Origin: Balaenoptera acutorostrata
Taxonomy: Eukaryota > Chordata > Mammalia > Artiodactyla > Balaenopteridae
Reading direction: 5' to 3'
Length of the DNA: 64,000 nt
NCBI RefSeq assembly: GCF_949987535.1
Contig: NC_080081.1
Coordinates: forward strand, 63,943,603 to 64,007,602
The notes below the pieces were generated by a model. It ran no database searches. It had not been told where the DNA came from and saw only the letters and a program-made list of their open reading frames with translations. Positions 13,144-25,539 of this stretch are shown piece by piece; the stretch's first letter is position 1, and each line of letters begins with the position of its first letter. The translations under genes and the position numbers were made by a program.

Positions 13144-14954
13144 ATTTACAATGTTGTGTTAGTTTTAGGTGTACAGCAAAGTGATTTAGTTATACATATA
13201 CATATGTCTATTCTTTTTCAGATTATTTTCCCATATAGGTTATTACAGAGTACTGAGTAGAGTTCCCTGTGTTATACAGTAGGTCCTTGTTGATTATCTA
13301 TTTTATATATAATAGTGTATATAATGTTAATCCCAATCTCCTAATTTATCCCTCCCCCCACTTCCCCTTTGGTAACCATAAATTTGCTTTCTAAGTCTGT
13401 GAGTCTGTTTTGTAAATGAGTTCATTTGTATCATTTTTCTAGATTCCACATATAAGTAACATCATATGATATTTGTCTTTCTCTTTCTGACTTACTTCAC
13501 TTAGTATGATAATCTCTAAATCCATCCATGTTGCTGCAAATGACATTATTTCATTCTTTTTATGGCTGAGTAATATTCTATTGTATATAGGACCACATCT
13601 TCTTTATCTATTCATCTGTCGATGGACATTTAGGCTGCTTCCATGTCTTGGCTATAGTAAATAGTGCTGCATTGAACACTGGGGTGCATGTATCTTTTCA
13701 AAGTATGGTTTTTCCGGATATATGCCCAGGAGTGGGATTGCTGGATCATATGGTAGCTCTATTTTTAGTTTTATAAGGAACCTCCATACAGTTTTGCATA
13801 GTGGCTGTACCAATTTACAGTCCCACCAACAATGTAGGAGGGTTCCCTTTTCTCTATACCCTCTCCAGCATTTATTGTTTGTAGACTTTTTGATGATGGC
13901 CATTCTGAGCAGTGTGAGGGGATACCTCACTGTAGTTTTGATTTGCATTTATCTAATAATTAGCAATGTTAAGCATCTTTTCATGTGTTTTTTTTGGCCA
14001 TCTGTATGCTTTCTTTGGAGAAATGTCTATTTAGACCTTGTGCCCATTTTTTGATTGGGTTGTTTGGTTTTTTTGCTATTGACCTGCATGAGCTATTTGT
14101 ATATTTTGCAGATTAACCCCTTGTTGGTCACTTTGTTTTTAAATATTTTCTCCCATTCTGTGGGTTGTCTTTTCATTTTGTTTATCGTTTCCTTTGCTGT
14201 GTAAAAGCTTTTAAGTTTAATTAGGTCCCGTTTGTTTATTTTTATTTTCATTACTCTAGGAGGTGGATCCAAAAAGATATTACTGTGATTTATGTCAAAG
14301 AGTGTTCTGCCTATGTTTTCCTCTAGGAGTTTTATAGTATCTGGTCTTGCATTTAGGTCTTTCATCAATTTTGAGATTATTTTTGTGTATGGTGTTAGAG
14401 AATGTTCTAATTTCATTCTTTTACATGTAGCTGTCCAGTTTTCCCAGCACCACTTATTGAAGCACCACAGTCGTCTTTTCTCCAGTGTATATTCATGCCT
14501 CCTTTGTCGTAGATTAATTGACCATAGGTGCATGGTTTTATTTCTGGGCTTTCTATACTGTTCCATTGATCTATAAGTCTGTCTTTGTGCCAGTACCATA
14601 CTTTTTCGATTACCATAGCTTTATAGTACAGTAAAGGATAGTACAGTGAAGTCAGAGAGCCTGAGTCCGGGAGCCTGATTCCTCCCGCTCCATTTTTCTT
14701 TATCAAGATTGCTTTGGCTATTCGGGATCTTTTGTGTTTCCATACAAATTTTAAGATTTTTGTTCTAGATTTGCAAAAAATGCCATTGGTAATTTGATAG
14801 GGATTGCATTGAGTCTGTAGATTACCTTGGGTAGTATAGTCATTTTGACAATATTGATTCTTCCAATCCAAGAACATGGTATATCTTTCCATCTGTGTGT
14901 GTCATCTTCAATTTCTTTCATCAGCATCTTATAGTTTTCAGAGTACAGGTCTTG
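13097..14954 (-). mobile_element. 5'-truncated L1, antisense, with target-site duplication
   Basis: On the minus strand this holds the carboxy-terminal part of L1 ORF2 broken into at least three frames (14892-14413, 14599-14093 and 13948-13652), then 3' UTR and a tail that has become an (AT)n run at 13097-13140. Recognisable ORF2 stretches include [20 protein letters not shown] and [17 protein letters not shown]. It is flanked by gaacagttctgtcttcatt (13078-13096) and gaacagttatgtcttgatt (14955-14973), 17 of 19 bases alike. The element is dead because of frameshifts and truncation. Confidence 0.88.
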
Positions 14955-14973
14955 GAACAGTTATGTCTTGATT

Positions 14974-15246
14974 GTAGTGCTGCTTACAGAAAACTCTACA
15001 CGGAATCAAACTGCATAGAACTATTAACACACACACTAGTACAGGTAAAAACTGATGAAAACTGAATAAGGTTTGTAATCCAGTTAGCACTATTGTACCA
15101 ATGTCAGTTTCCTGGTTTTGCTATTGTACTATAGTCATATAAGATGTCGTCATTGGGGAAAGCTGGTGAAGAGTTTATGAGACCCCATGCACGATATTTT
15201 GCAACTTCCTATGAATCTATAATTATTTCAAAATAAAAGGTTAAAA
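14974..15246 (+). repeat. Old L1M 3' end, sense, split by the younger L1
   Basis: After the younger insertion the plus strand continues as an old L1 3' end: 'gcatagaactattaacacac', 'ttgtaccaatgtcagtttcc' and 'ctataattatttcaaaataa'. The target-site duplication itself resembles L1M text of the form 'ctgtatcttgatt'. Confidence 0.65.
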
Positions 15247-18200
15247 ATAAGTAGATGCCTAGATAACAAGTTACCTGGATAAATATAAAAGCACCTGAGT
15301 CTTTTATTTGGCAAACCCTATTCTTCACTAGTCATACTGCTTTGCTAAGGGCCACCTTCATTTTCCCAAGAACTCATTTTATTTGTAACAAACAGTTTTA
15401 AAACCTATAACTAAAAGACCTCTGAGAAATTATGATGTAATAATTAGTACTCAAAAAGCCCATTTAGGAACATGTTAGATATGTAATCATTGCTTAGAAC
15501 TGGGTGTCATTCTAGAGTTTTTATTTTTATGGGTACCCATTGTTAATAGAAAAACCTCTCCACTCAAAGATCTTTTCAACCTGTTGATTTTAAACTACTG
15601 AAATGAGTAAAGGAAAGTGAAAGGGAACAGCTGGAAATCACATGTTTATTGATACAGGAATTACACACACACACACAGATACACACACACACAGATACAC
15701 ATACACACACACACACACTCCTACTGAATTGACTGGATTTGTTGTCAACTCTTTTTCATTATTTCCATACTAATTAGATCAACTATTGAGCAGGTTCAGT
15801 CATCAAAACACCTGGAAACAATGGACCGACTGTATCTTGCATCTAGAATAGATGGTGGTTTGCACTAGAGTTAGGCCCAAGTTGAGTAAGAATGTATGTT
15901 TATTGATGCTTTGGGTAAATTTGAATTAAATCGGCCCATGGACCCACTTAGGCTGCACCTGACTTTGTGAATGTTTGTGACTTGACTTTGCAATATTTCT
16001 CCCAGAAGAAGCAAGACCCGAGAACAGGAGCAGAACAACATTCAGTGCAACCTCATGGCAATAATTCCAGCCCCATTAACTTTAGGGCTCCTGATACTTA
16101 AAAAACAGCAAAGCTACTCACCTTTTTAATGAAAAATTCAAAAATTTAATTTCAGAAACAGGAAATATTCTTGAAGTGGCTACAATAAAGCACAGAATTT
16201 CATAATACAGAATAATATAGGTATTATATCAACCATTCAAATTTAATTAAGCAAAAGTGTGAGGGAAATCACACCCACAAAGTTTATCTCATTCTGTTTT
16301 TGTCTTTCAATCAAAATTGCCATGAGACAAAAATGGATAGAGGAGCTTTATTCACATTCCCTCTAGGTATGACTATTCATCCTATGTGCGTGTAAACAGC
16401 ATTCCTACTATATGCACATTTAGTTCACTTTTGAGTTACACAGGAAATAGGTGTCTAACAAACTATCATGTAATCTGAGACTGTAAGAGAGGCAAGGGAA
16501 CATATGAAAAATTGAGAGAAAAGAACAAAAGACCAATATCTGTTAACTTTATTTATACATAAAAGAATGTTTAGATACAAAAAATAATGCAATTAATTGC
16601 CTTATGAATACCTTTGCCCTCAAATTCTATGCAAGATGGTCCAAGACTTGGAGAGAGGCTGAGAGAAGATTGGGAAGATTGAGGCTGAGAGATGAGAGGG
16701 TATGGAGACAGACTTTGAGGACAATGAGGTTGTACATAAAATAGCTGTCACATCAGCACTAAGCAAATTATCAAATGGCATGAAAAACTTCATGTGTGAG
16801 AAGCCCTATATTTTTTATTTGAGCAAACCAATAAACCAATCAAATTCATTTGATGACCTCCTCAAGGTGAGTCTGCAGATATCCCCAAGGACATTCATTT
16901 TCCAAATTATCCCACTGCTTTCCTCATGTTTGGGATTATAACACCTGACTCAGGTGTACTTCCTCCCCTGCCCTCCTTTCCTCCAGCCCAGACACACACA
17001 CACAGACGCACGCACGTGTTCCAAGCATGTGCTGTGCCCCTGTACGCCTCAGTTGCATTTAGAGCTAGAGTTACACATGCAGGGAAGGGGGAGGGGGCTT
17101 ATGGAACCTCCTCTCTGTACCAGCTTAAGCCAACACTGGCTTTGGCGACTCATTTCTTGGATCACAGTGAATTTATTTTTCCACTAGATACCCTCTACGC
17201 TCCAGACATTTCATAATGCTTTTTTAAGGAAAAAGAAAGTGAAGCCATGATGATATCAAATTCTTCATCAAGGCAAGAGGAACAAATTAGTGTTACTTCT
17301 GTGCTGGGAGAGATTTCTGTCAGCCTTAAAATTGTCTCCTGACTTATGACTGTAAGCATGGAGCAAATATGAGCTTGTCTACAAGAAGAGAAATTTATAA
17401 ACCATGGCTCAGCTTTAAATATCACTTCTATTGAGCATAGCAGTAAAGAAGTCACATCAGACAAAAGTAAGCTCTCCAGTAACATATGCCAGGACCATAA
17501 TAACCTAGACCTTTCTGATATGAGCTAAGTGAAACCAGGACTGTGGTAAGTTTTTGGCTGTAGAATGGAACACTGGGATCATTGATGAGGATACCCAGAT
17601 TACACAGAACACTTCTTATTCAAAGTTCTGCTGAATTAAATGTGTCTTGAAACTCATGGATCCACAGAATTTATACTCCTCTCAGATAGATTTACTCCAT
17701 AAGTATCTGGCATCAGAGCATGAAGAACAGTGGATAATGGGGCCAACTGTTGCAGGGAATTTTTAGACGTGAAAAATTTGATCCTGGTAGTCTTGTGTTC
17801 TGCATAGAACAAGTATCTGAATGGTCTCCTACCCTCCAAAGGCCTTAAGTTAAACCAAGGAAACTAATCCACTTTGGGGAGAAGCTGTAAGAAGAGTAAG
17901 AGCAGTTAAATCAGAGAACAGAACTGATGCTGATGAGACAAAAGAAAATGGAACACAGCCAAAGGAACCCGAAGATAGTTCCTCTATGAGAATAAGGCAT
18001 GCAGTCAAAAGGATGTAAGATCAGGTCAATCTGGGACCTCGCAGAGCTTCCAGAAAAGTAGAGAGACAAGAGTGAGGAGAGTATCTAAGGATAAGAGAAA
18101 GGGGTATAGGTATGATCTTGTCACTTAGCTGTCCAGCTCTACTTAGAAAGTCCTCAGTATGGCCCCTATTTTTATTCCATAAGCAAATGTGCTTCCAGAA

Positions 18201-18894
18201 ATCTATTGTTAAGAGCACACAAACATAAGAGTCCAGGAGAATGCGAGGGTTAAATATCTAAGGAAATACAACAAAGAAATTATCAGAGGACTCAAATTTT
18301 TCTCAGCATTATCAAGAGACACCCACAAACTGTCCTCACCCACCCAAGTGTCACACTTATTCAAGGTGCTATATGGTCTGAAATAAAAAAACCACAGCTT
18401 GGCTCCAAGATGATCAAATCCCCCCCCAGACGTTGCTTGAGCCACAAAAATGTAGGAACTTCTATTCTGGTTGTTGATGATGATGATGATGGTGATGACA
18501 CGGCTGTGGAAGAAAATAGCCACGATAATAAAGTTTAAAAATCTGCTTTTAAAGGTACATTTATGTAGCCTTTGGGGTAAGGGACAAGAGAAAAAGGACC
18601 CCACTCTTCAGAGTGGCCTAGGCTGGCCCAGTCCCTGTTACAATGATGACCATCATAATTATTAACCTTTTATTGAATGATAGCTACATGATTATTTTTA
18701 ACCCAACACCTGACTGAAATGTGCTGATTCATTTAACCCTTAAAACTGTCCTTTTAGTTTTTTCTTTGAGTTTAGATATTTACCAGAAGATATATAAGAC
18801 TTGGGAAACTTCTGGAGGAATCAAATCCCTCAGTAAAAAACAAACAAAAGAAAGAACAAACAAAAGAGCTGAAAAACTAACCACATGACTTGTA
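15247..18894. other. No gene recognised; one microsatellite
   Basis: This stretch is mostly low-copy in appearance. It includes a (GATGAT)n run near 18474-18495, and 16980-17010 has a short CA/CG-rich run. Open frames at 16702-16941, 17485-17195 and 18604-18209 have no recognised family and no exon-like flanks. Confidence 0.45.
15663..15719. repeat. (CA)n microsatellite with GATA interruptions
   Basis: A CA run interrupted by 'gata' steps. Confidence 0.9.
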
Positions 18895-20735
18895 TGTCTT
18901 CATTCATCAGATATTTACTGGGCTGCTGCTCTGAGCCAGGCCTTGCTGCAGCACTGGGGATACAGCCACGCACGGCGTCCCAGTGTTTACATTCCTGGGA
19001 GGAAAAGCAGGTGTATCCATTCTTACGGCTGCCACAACAAGTTATCACAAACTGGGTGCCTTAAAACAACAAACATTTATTCTCACAGTTCTGGAGACCA
19101 GGAGCCCCAAATCCAGGTGTCAGCAAGGCAGCTCTCCCTCTGAAGGCTCGAGGGGAGAATCTGATCTTTGCCTCTTCCAGGTTCTGATAGCTGTCAGGAT
19201 TCTTTAATTTGTGGACACATCACTCCAGCCTGTGTCTCTGTCACGCTGCCACCTCCTCTTTTGCCTATACTGTCTCCCTTTGCCTTTTTCTTTTAAGGAC
19301 ATGTGATGGCATTTAGGGTCCACCCGGATAATCCCAAATAATCTCATCTCAATGTCCCTAATATAATCACATCTGTCACCATCCAAGTATATTCACTTTT
19401 TTGCCATATATGGTAATATTCACAAGTTCCATTGATTAGGACATGGACATAATCTTTGGGGGCCGCCAGCCAACCCAATTACAACAGTCAATAAACACAT
19501 AAATAAATTCAGGCCATTATAAGAGTTAAGAAGAAAACAAAGCAGGGAGAAAGGATAAGAGAGTGACAGGGGATAGTATTTTCAGTAAGCGGATTAGAGA
19601 GGCCTTTTTAATGAGGTGGCATTGGAGTCAATAACTACTTAAAGTAGATGAGAGAAAAGTCTTTCAAGCAGAGCAAAAAGCAAGTGCAAAGGCCCTGAGA
19701 CCAGTTGTGTTTGAAGAGGTGAGAGTGGCAAAGAGATCAGTGTTGTTAGAACAGAAGTGTGACAAGAGATGGATCAGAGGCAGAATTTAGATTCTATTCT
19801 GAGTAAAACAGGGAGCCATTGGTGGGTTTAGGGCAGAGCAATAATTGATCTGGTTTGTTTTACTCTGGTTGATGTGTGGAGAATAGATAATGAGAAGACA
19901 CCAGTGAAGGAGTCTGACAATTCAGGAAAGTACTGCAATATTCCAGGCAGGAGATAATAGTGGCTACGGAAGTGGTCAGAAGTGATCTGATTGGAGATGT
20001 ATTTTCAAGGTTTTGCTGATTGAGTGGCTAGAGGTGAGAGTAATGGAGGAGACAAGGATGGCTTCAGTGTTTTTCTTTTTTGCCTATGTGACTGCACGCA
20101 TATGAGCCACTGCCACATGAGATTTAGAGGATGGGGAGAAGCAGGGTTGGGAATCAAGAATTCCATTTTGGAATTTGAAATGCCTTGTAGACATTTAAGT
20201 AAAGACATCCTGTAGTCAGTTGCTACAGGAGTCTGGAGTTCAGGGCAAAACACATATACCTGGGTGTCATTGGTGAATAGCTGGTAATTTAAAAATCACC
20301 ATGGAGTAAGTGTAGATAGAGAAGAGGACCTAGACTGAACCCTGAAGCACTCCAAAATTAAGAAGTTAGGGAGATGTGGAGGAACCAGGAAACAGTTCTG
20401 TGAAGTGAGCTACAAAAAAGGTAAAACCATGAAAGTCTGCTGACCCAGAAATCAGAATAAGAAAGTGATTCATGTAGGGCGTAATCAGTTGTGTCAAAAA
20501 CTGTTGATAGATGAAATAAGATGAGCACTGAGAATTTACCTTTGAATTTGTCAGTGGGGCAGTCATTAGGGATCTTAACAAGAGCAATTTTCGTGGAGTT
20601 GTGGGTACAAAATCCATTTGGTATGAGTTCAAAAGGGAATCAGAAAAAAACAAATTGTAGACAACTAATTTAAACTGTTGCAATCAATTTTGCTCTTAAG
20701 GGAAGGAGAAAAATAGAGTCGTAGCTGGAGAAATT
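18895..20735 (-). repeat. Long L2 LINE, antisense, split by an LTR
   Basis: On the plus strand it starts with 'cattcatcagatatttactg' (reverse of the L2 tail) and 'gcactggggatacagcc', then after an LTR insertion continues with 'aagtgcaaaggccctgagac', 'cagggagccattggtgggtt', 'gtactgcaatattccaggca' and 'ggatggcttcagtgttttt', which are reverse-complement L2 3' and ORF2 text. The L2-derived part is about 1.3 kb, long for a family usually seen as fragments of a few hundred bases. Confidence 0.75.
19012..19486 (-). mobile_element. ERVL-MaLR (MLT1/MST-like) solo LTR, antisense, inside L2
   Basis: It begins 'tgtatccattcttacggctg', carries 'cacagttctggagaccagga' and ends 'ccaacccaattacaaca', the reverse complement of a MaLR LTR. 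The L2 text resumes directly after it, so it is a nested insertion. No internal retroviral sequence is present. Confidence 0.7.
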
Positions 20736-20753
20736 GTTGTTTAAAGATTGGAG

Positions 20754-20919
20754 GGTGGGAGGGAGGCTCAAGAGGGAGGGGATATGGGGATTTATGTATA
20801 CATATAGCTGATTCACTTTGTTATACAGCAGAAACTAACATAACATTGTAAAGCAATTATACTCCAATAAAGATGTTAAAAAAAATCAGTAATATAAAAA
20901 AAATAAAATTAAAAAAAAT
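20754..20919 (+). mobile_element. Short L1 3' tail with exact target-site duplication
   Basis: The text 'gggaggctcaagagggaggg' to 'attatactccaataaagatg' and an A-rich tail is the 3' end of a cetartiodactyl L1. It is flanked by aaagattggag at 20743-20753 and 20920-20930, an exact 11-base duplication. It is inserted at the end of the L2. Confidence 0.92.
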
Positions 20920-21318
20920 AAAGATTGGAGATTCTATAACATAATATCATGCTGATGGAAATGCTCCCATTAAGAAGCAAAAACTGGTAATGCAGACAAA
21001 GGAATGAGTGCAAAAGGCAAATCTTCAAGTAAGTGAGAGAGGACAGGGTCCAGGGCCTGAGTGGTTGATCAGCTTCAGGTAGGAGCAAGGCAAGTCCTCC
21101 TTATAACAAAAGGGAATCAGGGTATATGGTAGATCTGTTAGTGTGAAGATGACCATGCTCTTCAGAGGGCTTTTATTTTTTTCTGTGCAAACAGAAGCAA
21201 GGTCATCAGCTGAGAATGAGAAAAATGAAGAAGAACCAAGTTTGAGAAGGTATGGAGCAAACCCTTCAGAGAGTAATTGTCAAGGACAGCACTGAATTGC
21301 CCAGTGAATTTTCTAGGA

Positions 21319-21649
21319 CAGCACTACCCTATAGAAATAAAATGCAAGCCACAAATTAAATTTCAAATTTTCTAGTAGCCACCTTAAAGAGGTAAAACAA
21401 AACTGGCAAAATTAATTTTAAGAATGTATTTTATCTAACCAAATATATTCAAAATATTATCATTTCAGCATGTATCTGTATAAAAAAATTATTGAGATCT
21501 TTTACATTCTTTGTTTTTAATGATAAAAACAGTTTTAGTTTTAAAAGCCAATGTGCATTTTACATTTTCAGCACATCTCAATTCAGACTAACCGTATTCA
21601 AGTGCTCAAAGTCACATGTGGCCAGTGGTTGCCATATTGGACAATGCAG
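21319..21649 (+). mobile_element. hAT-Charlie type MER DNA transposon with 8-base duplication
   Basis: It starts 'cagcactaccctatagaaat', ends 'ccatattggacaatgcag', and is flanked by ttctagga (21311-21318) and tcctagga (21650-21657), 7 of 8 bases alike, as expected for a hAT insertion. Same family as 3514-3821. Confidence 0.8.
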
Positions 21650-22139
21650 TCCTAGGAAATGAAGTAGCACTAATGGAGGACATGAGGGTCCCTTGAGATT
21701 GCAAGCCATGAATTGAAGTGAGTTGGCATAGCCGTGTGTTATTCTTAAGCCATATTCAGAACTCACAAGCAGACATGGGAGTAGGAGGAGAGTTGGTCTT
21801 GACCAAGAATGGAGTTTTGCCAGCAGCACTCAACCAAAGGGAAAAAAAGAAGAGAGCAGCATGTACAACCAAATGATTATACAGACTGAGCAAAGAACAT
21901 AAGCCACAGAAGTAAAAATGGGTGTGTGTGTGTGAGAGAGAGAAAAAGTGGTAGGGGCCATGGAAGTTCTAGTAGAGTCAAAGAACTTTTAGAATTATAG
22001 CTGCTATGCAATGTACAAAGATGTCTAGAATAATCCTTGCCTTCAGGCAAGCTGATCTTGATGGCAGGTATACCAATAGCCATGCTATAAGATGGTGTGT
22101 GATAAATGCCTGTGCAGTAGCACAAAGTGTGTTTTTATG

Positions 22140-22330
22140 TGAGTTCAGAGGAGGAAGAGCCCATGTCCTACTAGGATGATCCAGGAGGGCTCATGAAAGA
22201 AATGGTGAATAAATCAGGCCTTGAAGGATGAATGGGGTTTCAACTGGTCTGTGGGAAACACACTGCAAAGTGAGGAAAAAGCACAAGTACAGACAGAAAA
22301 GCAAAAATCTTCAATATTTCTTGGAATAGG
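22140..22330 (-). repeat. L2 fragment, antisense
   Basis: Text such as 'aatcaggccttgaaggatga' and the following block resemble reverse-complement L2 3' sequence. Edges approximate. Confidence 0.5.
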
Positions 22331-23403
22331 AGTTATAAAAAACCTGTAATATTAATATTTATTGATAGGGATATTGATTACAATGGGAAGGCAGCCTATA
22401 ATAATGCTATGTCTTTAGAGAAGAGACTTGGAATAATTTCCATGGGCAAAGACTGCACCATAAAGTACAGTGGTACCCCCAGAATACAATGTTTCCTAGG
22501 AGTGCGAGAACAACGTGCTAAAGATTGTTCCCAAGAAATGAATGCCCTTCCCTTCTGGCCCATCCTTTCCCCTATACACACATGCACATCCATAAATACA
22601 CACCTCTCATCTTTCATTTAAAATTCAGTCTCATAAATTTATTTCTCTTCTACGGAAATGGTCAGTTACATCTAAAAAGAAGCAATATATTTATCTTAAG
22701 ATTGTGGAAGAAAATATGTGAAACCAACTAGGATTAGAATATGTGAGATTAAAAAGGCTTTGATTATTCTTATCACTTAATTGTTTTAACAGTAGGTATA
22801 CTCTTACCATACAGACCCAGTTTATAATTCCTTCAGAAAACAAGCTACATTATACTCTTTTTATTCTAAATCTGATGCCGTTTCTATTAAAACTTTAAGG
22901 GAAAAGCAGCATTTCAATTTACTTTGGTTCTCAACGCGGTCACCATTAAACAACAGGAAATTTAGTTTTTCCTAAGCATGTGTAGATTTTTGTTGCAAAA
23001 AAAGTCACTCTCTCTTCTCCTCGCTCTAAATATTTAGGGAAATCTGCCAGTATGTCCACTCCCTCCTTTTTTTTCCAAGAATTTCCTACTTCAATGGGAA
23101 TATTTAGAAAGAGTATGAGGCGCTAGCTGTTTTCATGTGAGACTTTAATAATACTGTACTTTGTACTTACATATCATATAGCCTTGGTACTTCAGAGCTC
23201 ATTATCATTAATTTACAAATCAGTAGATGAAAGCACAAGGTTTAGAAGCAGCTCTTCGCTGCCCAACAGCAAGTTATTAATGCCAAGATTGGAACTCATA
23301 ATTACTGACACATGTGGTGTGGTCCTACAACATCCAAAGATCATTCTCATAACATAAAATGAAGTGCTCAGTAAGTAGAACATATCAATTACCAAATATC
23401 CCA
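22331..23403. other. No gene recognised
   Basis: AT-rich sequence downstream of DLEU7. Short open frames only, none with a recognisable family. Confidence 0.5.
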
Positions 23404-23409
23404 TTTATT
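23404..23409 (-). terminator. DLEU7: Candidate poly(A) signal AATAAA for DLEU7
   Basis: Plus-strand tttatt at this position reads AATAAA on the minus strand, about 425 bases after the DLEU7 stop codon. The stretch between stop and signal (23410-23833) is AT-rich and shows no recognised repeat, which fits a 3' UTR. AATAAA is common in AT-rich DNA, so this is only a candidate. Confidence 0.4.
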
Positions 23410-23833
23410 CAAAATAATTTTAAAAACCATGGAGCTCTAATCATCCAATAGCCATATTAAACCTCATAGGCCTACATTAGTATGAATGTAGATTAAGGTG
23501 TCATTCAATTAAAATTAATACTTAATATATATTCATTAATGTCTATACATATATAATCCAGTCAGTTCCACAAAGTGGAATATATTTCAATCAAAAAGTC
23601 AGCAAATATTTCAACACACTTAAAAATGTGAACTACTGCTTTAAAAATTTTTTACCAACATGCTATAATTCCCAAGGGTTACGGATGCCACTGGTCAGAC
23701 TGCTGTATATGCTACCAAGTCTCTCCTTCCTGGGAATAAAAACATCCATTGTCTGCCGATCTGCTTAGGAATTTAAGGTAGCCAGTTCTCTTAGCAGTGC
23801 TCGCTGTGGTTTCAATTCCAGTGTCTTGAACAC

Positions 23834-24070
<237 letters not shown>

Positions 24071-24104
24071 TTAGATAGGTTATGGAAGACAGTTGTTGTG
24101 TTTT

Positions 24105-24620
24105 GTGTACCCAGTTTCCAGTCCAATCTTCTGATGACAGAACCTCGATTTTTCTCTCAGAGAACTACTCTCCTCCATTCTCAGCCTATGTGGTTTGACC
24201 AAAGCTGACTCCACTCCACAACTCCAGGGACCAGGTCAATCAGAGCACATCATCCCTCAGCCACTTGGACTGGCCAAGGATGGACAGATTACCTAAGGCA
24301 GGCCAATAAGCCACAGTCCCAGGATATTTGTTAGACTGGGAAAGAGAAGTTCTGTTTAACTGGAGCTGTTGGAAAACATCTTGCCACCATAAGGAGAGAA
24401 TTCAAATGAAAGTGAGGCCAACACAGAAAAAAAAGTAGAAACAAGAGATTAAAAGAGACTGATTCCAATTACACTTTCTGAGCATGTCAATCTAGCTGTA
24501 CTTGAACAATAAATCCCAGGATTTTTTAGCTATCTGAATCAATAAATATTTCTTTTTACTTAAGCCATTTGGAGTTGAGTTTCTCTTATTTGTTCCTAAA
24601 AGAGCTTTGACGAATATACA
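24105..24620 (+). mobile_element. Old LTR-type repeat, sense
   Basis: The right end reads 'tttttacttaagccatttgg' then 'agttgagtttctcttatttg', which is the conserved LTR end 'ttaagccantttgagttggg...' shared by MaLR-like LTRs. The body, with 'ggaccaggtcaatcagagca' and 'ggccaacacagaaa', fits the same family as 41640-42310. Exact subfamily not determined. Confidence 0.5.
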
Positions 24621-24874
24621 AATAGACTTTGTTCTTATTATTCCATAATCACTGTCTTCAAGATTCCAATACAGGATTTGGTATTTAATGAACATGATCC
24701 CAAGAAATGTCCAGTGCAGATTTAGAAATAGTTCATTGGTAGTTTTAAAGAATGAGCTAATTAAATAGATTTTTTTAATCCTCAAATATTCACATTCTAA
24801 AATCCATTACATGTAAATGGTACTCTGAAGTTATTCCACATCAGAGATAATGTTGACTATATGTTTTATTTTAA

Positions 24875-25065
24875 ATACAGTTGATTCAGACGACACAAGT
24901 TTGAACTGCACAGGTCCACTTCTATGCAGATTTTTTCCAATAAATATGTACTACAGTACTACACTATCCACAGTTGGTTGAATCTGTGGATTTGGAAGCA
25001 TGGAGATGGAGGGCCAACTGTAAAATTATATGCAGATTTTTGACTGCTTGGGGGGTTGGTACCCC
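24875..25065 (+). mobile_element. Fragment of a Tigger/mariner-type MER element
   Basis: The stretches 'agtttgaactgcacaggtcc' and 'ccacagttggttgaatctgt' with 'ggagggccaactgta' are the familiar ends of a short DNA transposon family. A related copy is at 54515-54822. Confidence 0.55.
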
Positions 25066-25539
25066 TAACCCCCCATCCTTCAAGATTCAAATGTACATGA
25101 AAATGACTCCCCCCAGACTTCTGGTTCTGGCACATGGCACATGTAGTTTCCCCATAATGCCTTGCTACTATATTCTAAATAATACAGAACAAACATCCTT
25201 TCTGAGCTTGCAAGAAAGTAATGGAAATCCCCAAGGACCGGGTATAAAAGAAAAGTAGATTACTTTAGCTGCCTGCCAATACCTATCAAGAAAAGAAAGT
25301 TGGTCTCTCTTGAGCTGGGTTTGGTATGGAAGGTAAAGTTGTCCCTATGAATTTGTAACTGTGGACCTATACTACACAGTAGTTCAAGTTTGTAGTTGTC
25401 CTCTATATCATATACATGTTCTTGGAACACTCATGCCAAGAAATTAATTGAAAAATTGGAACTGGTCTGAGATATCCATGGACGCATGGCAAAAGCAAAC
25501 AAAAGCCTATTCCACAGAAACATGTTCACAACCCATGGC

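Noticed and set aside
13652..14892. Several long minus-strand frames with clear protein similarity
   Set aside because: They are pieces of L1 ORF2 in different frames, truncated and frameshifted, so not host genes.
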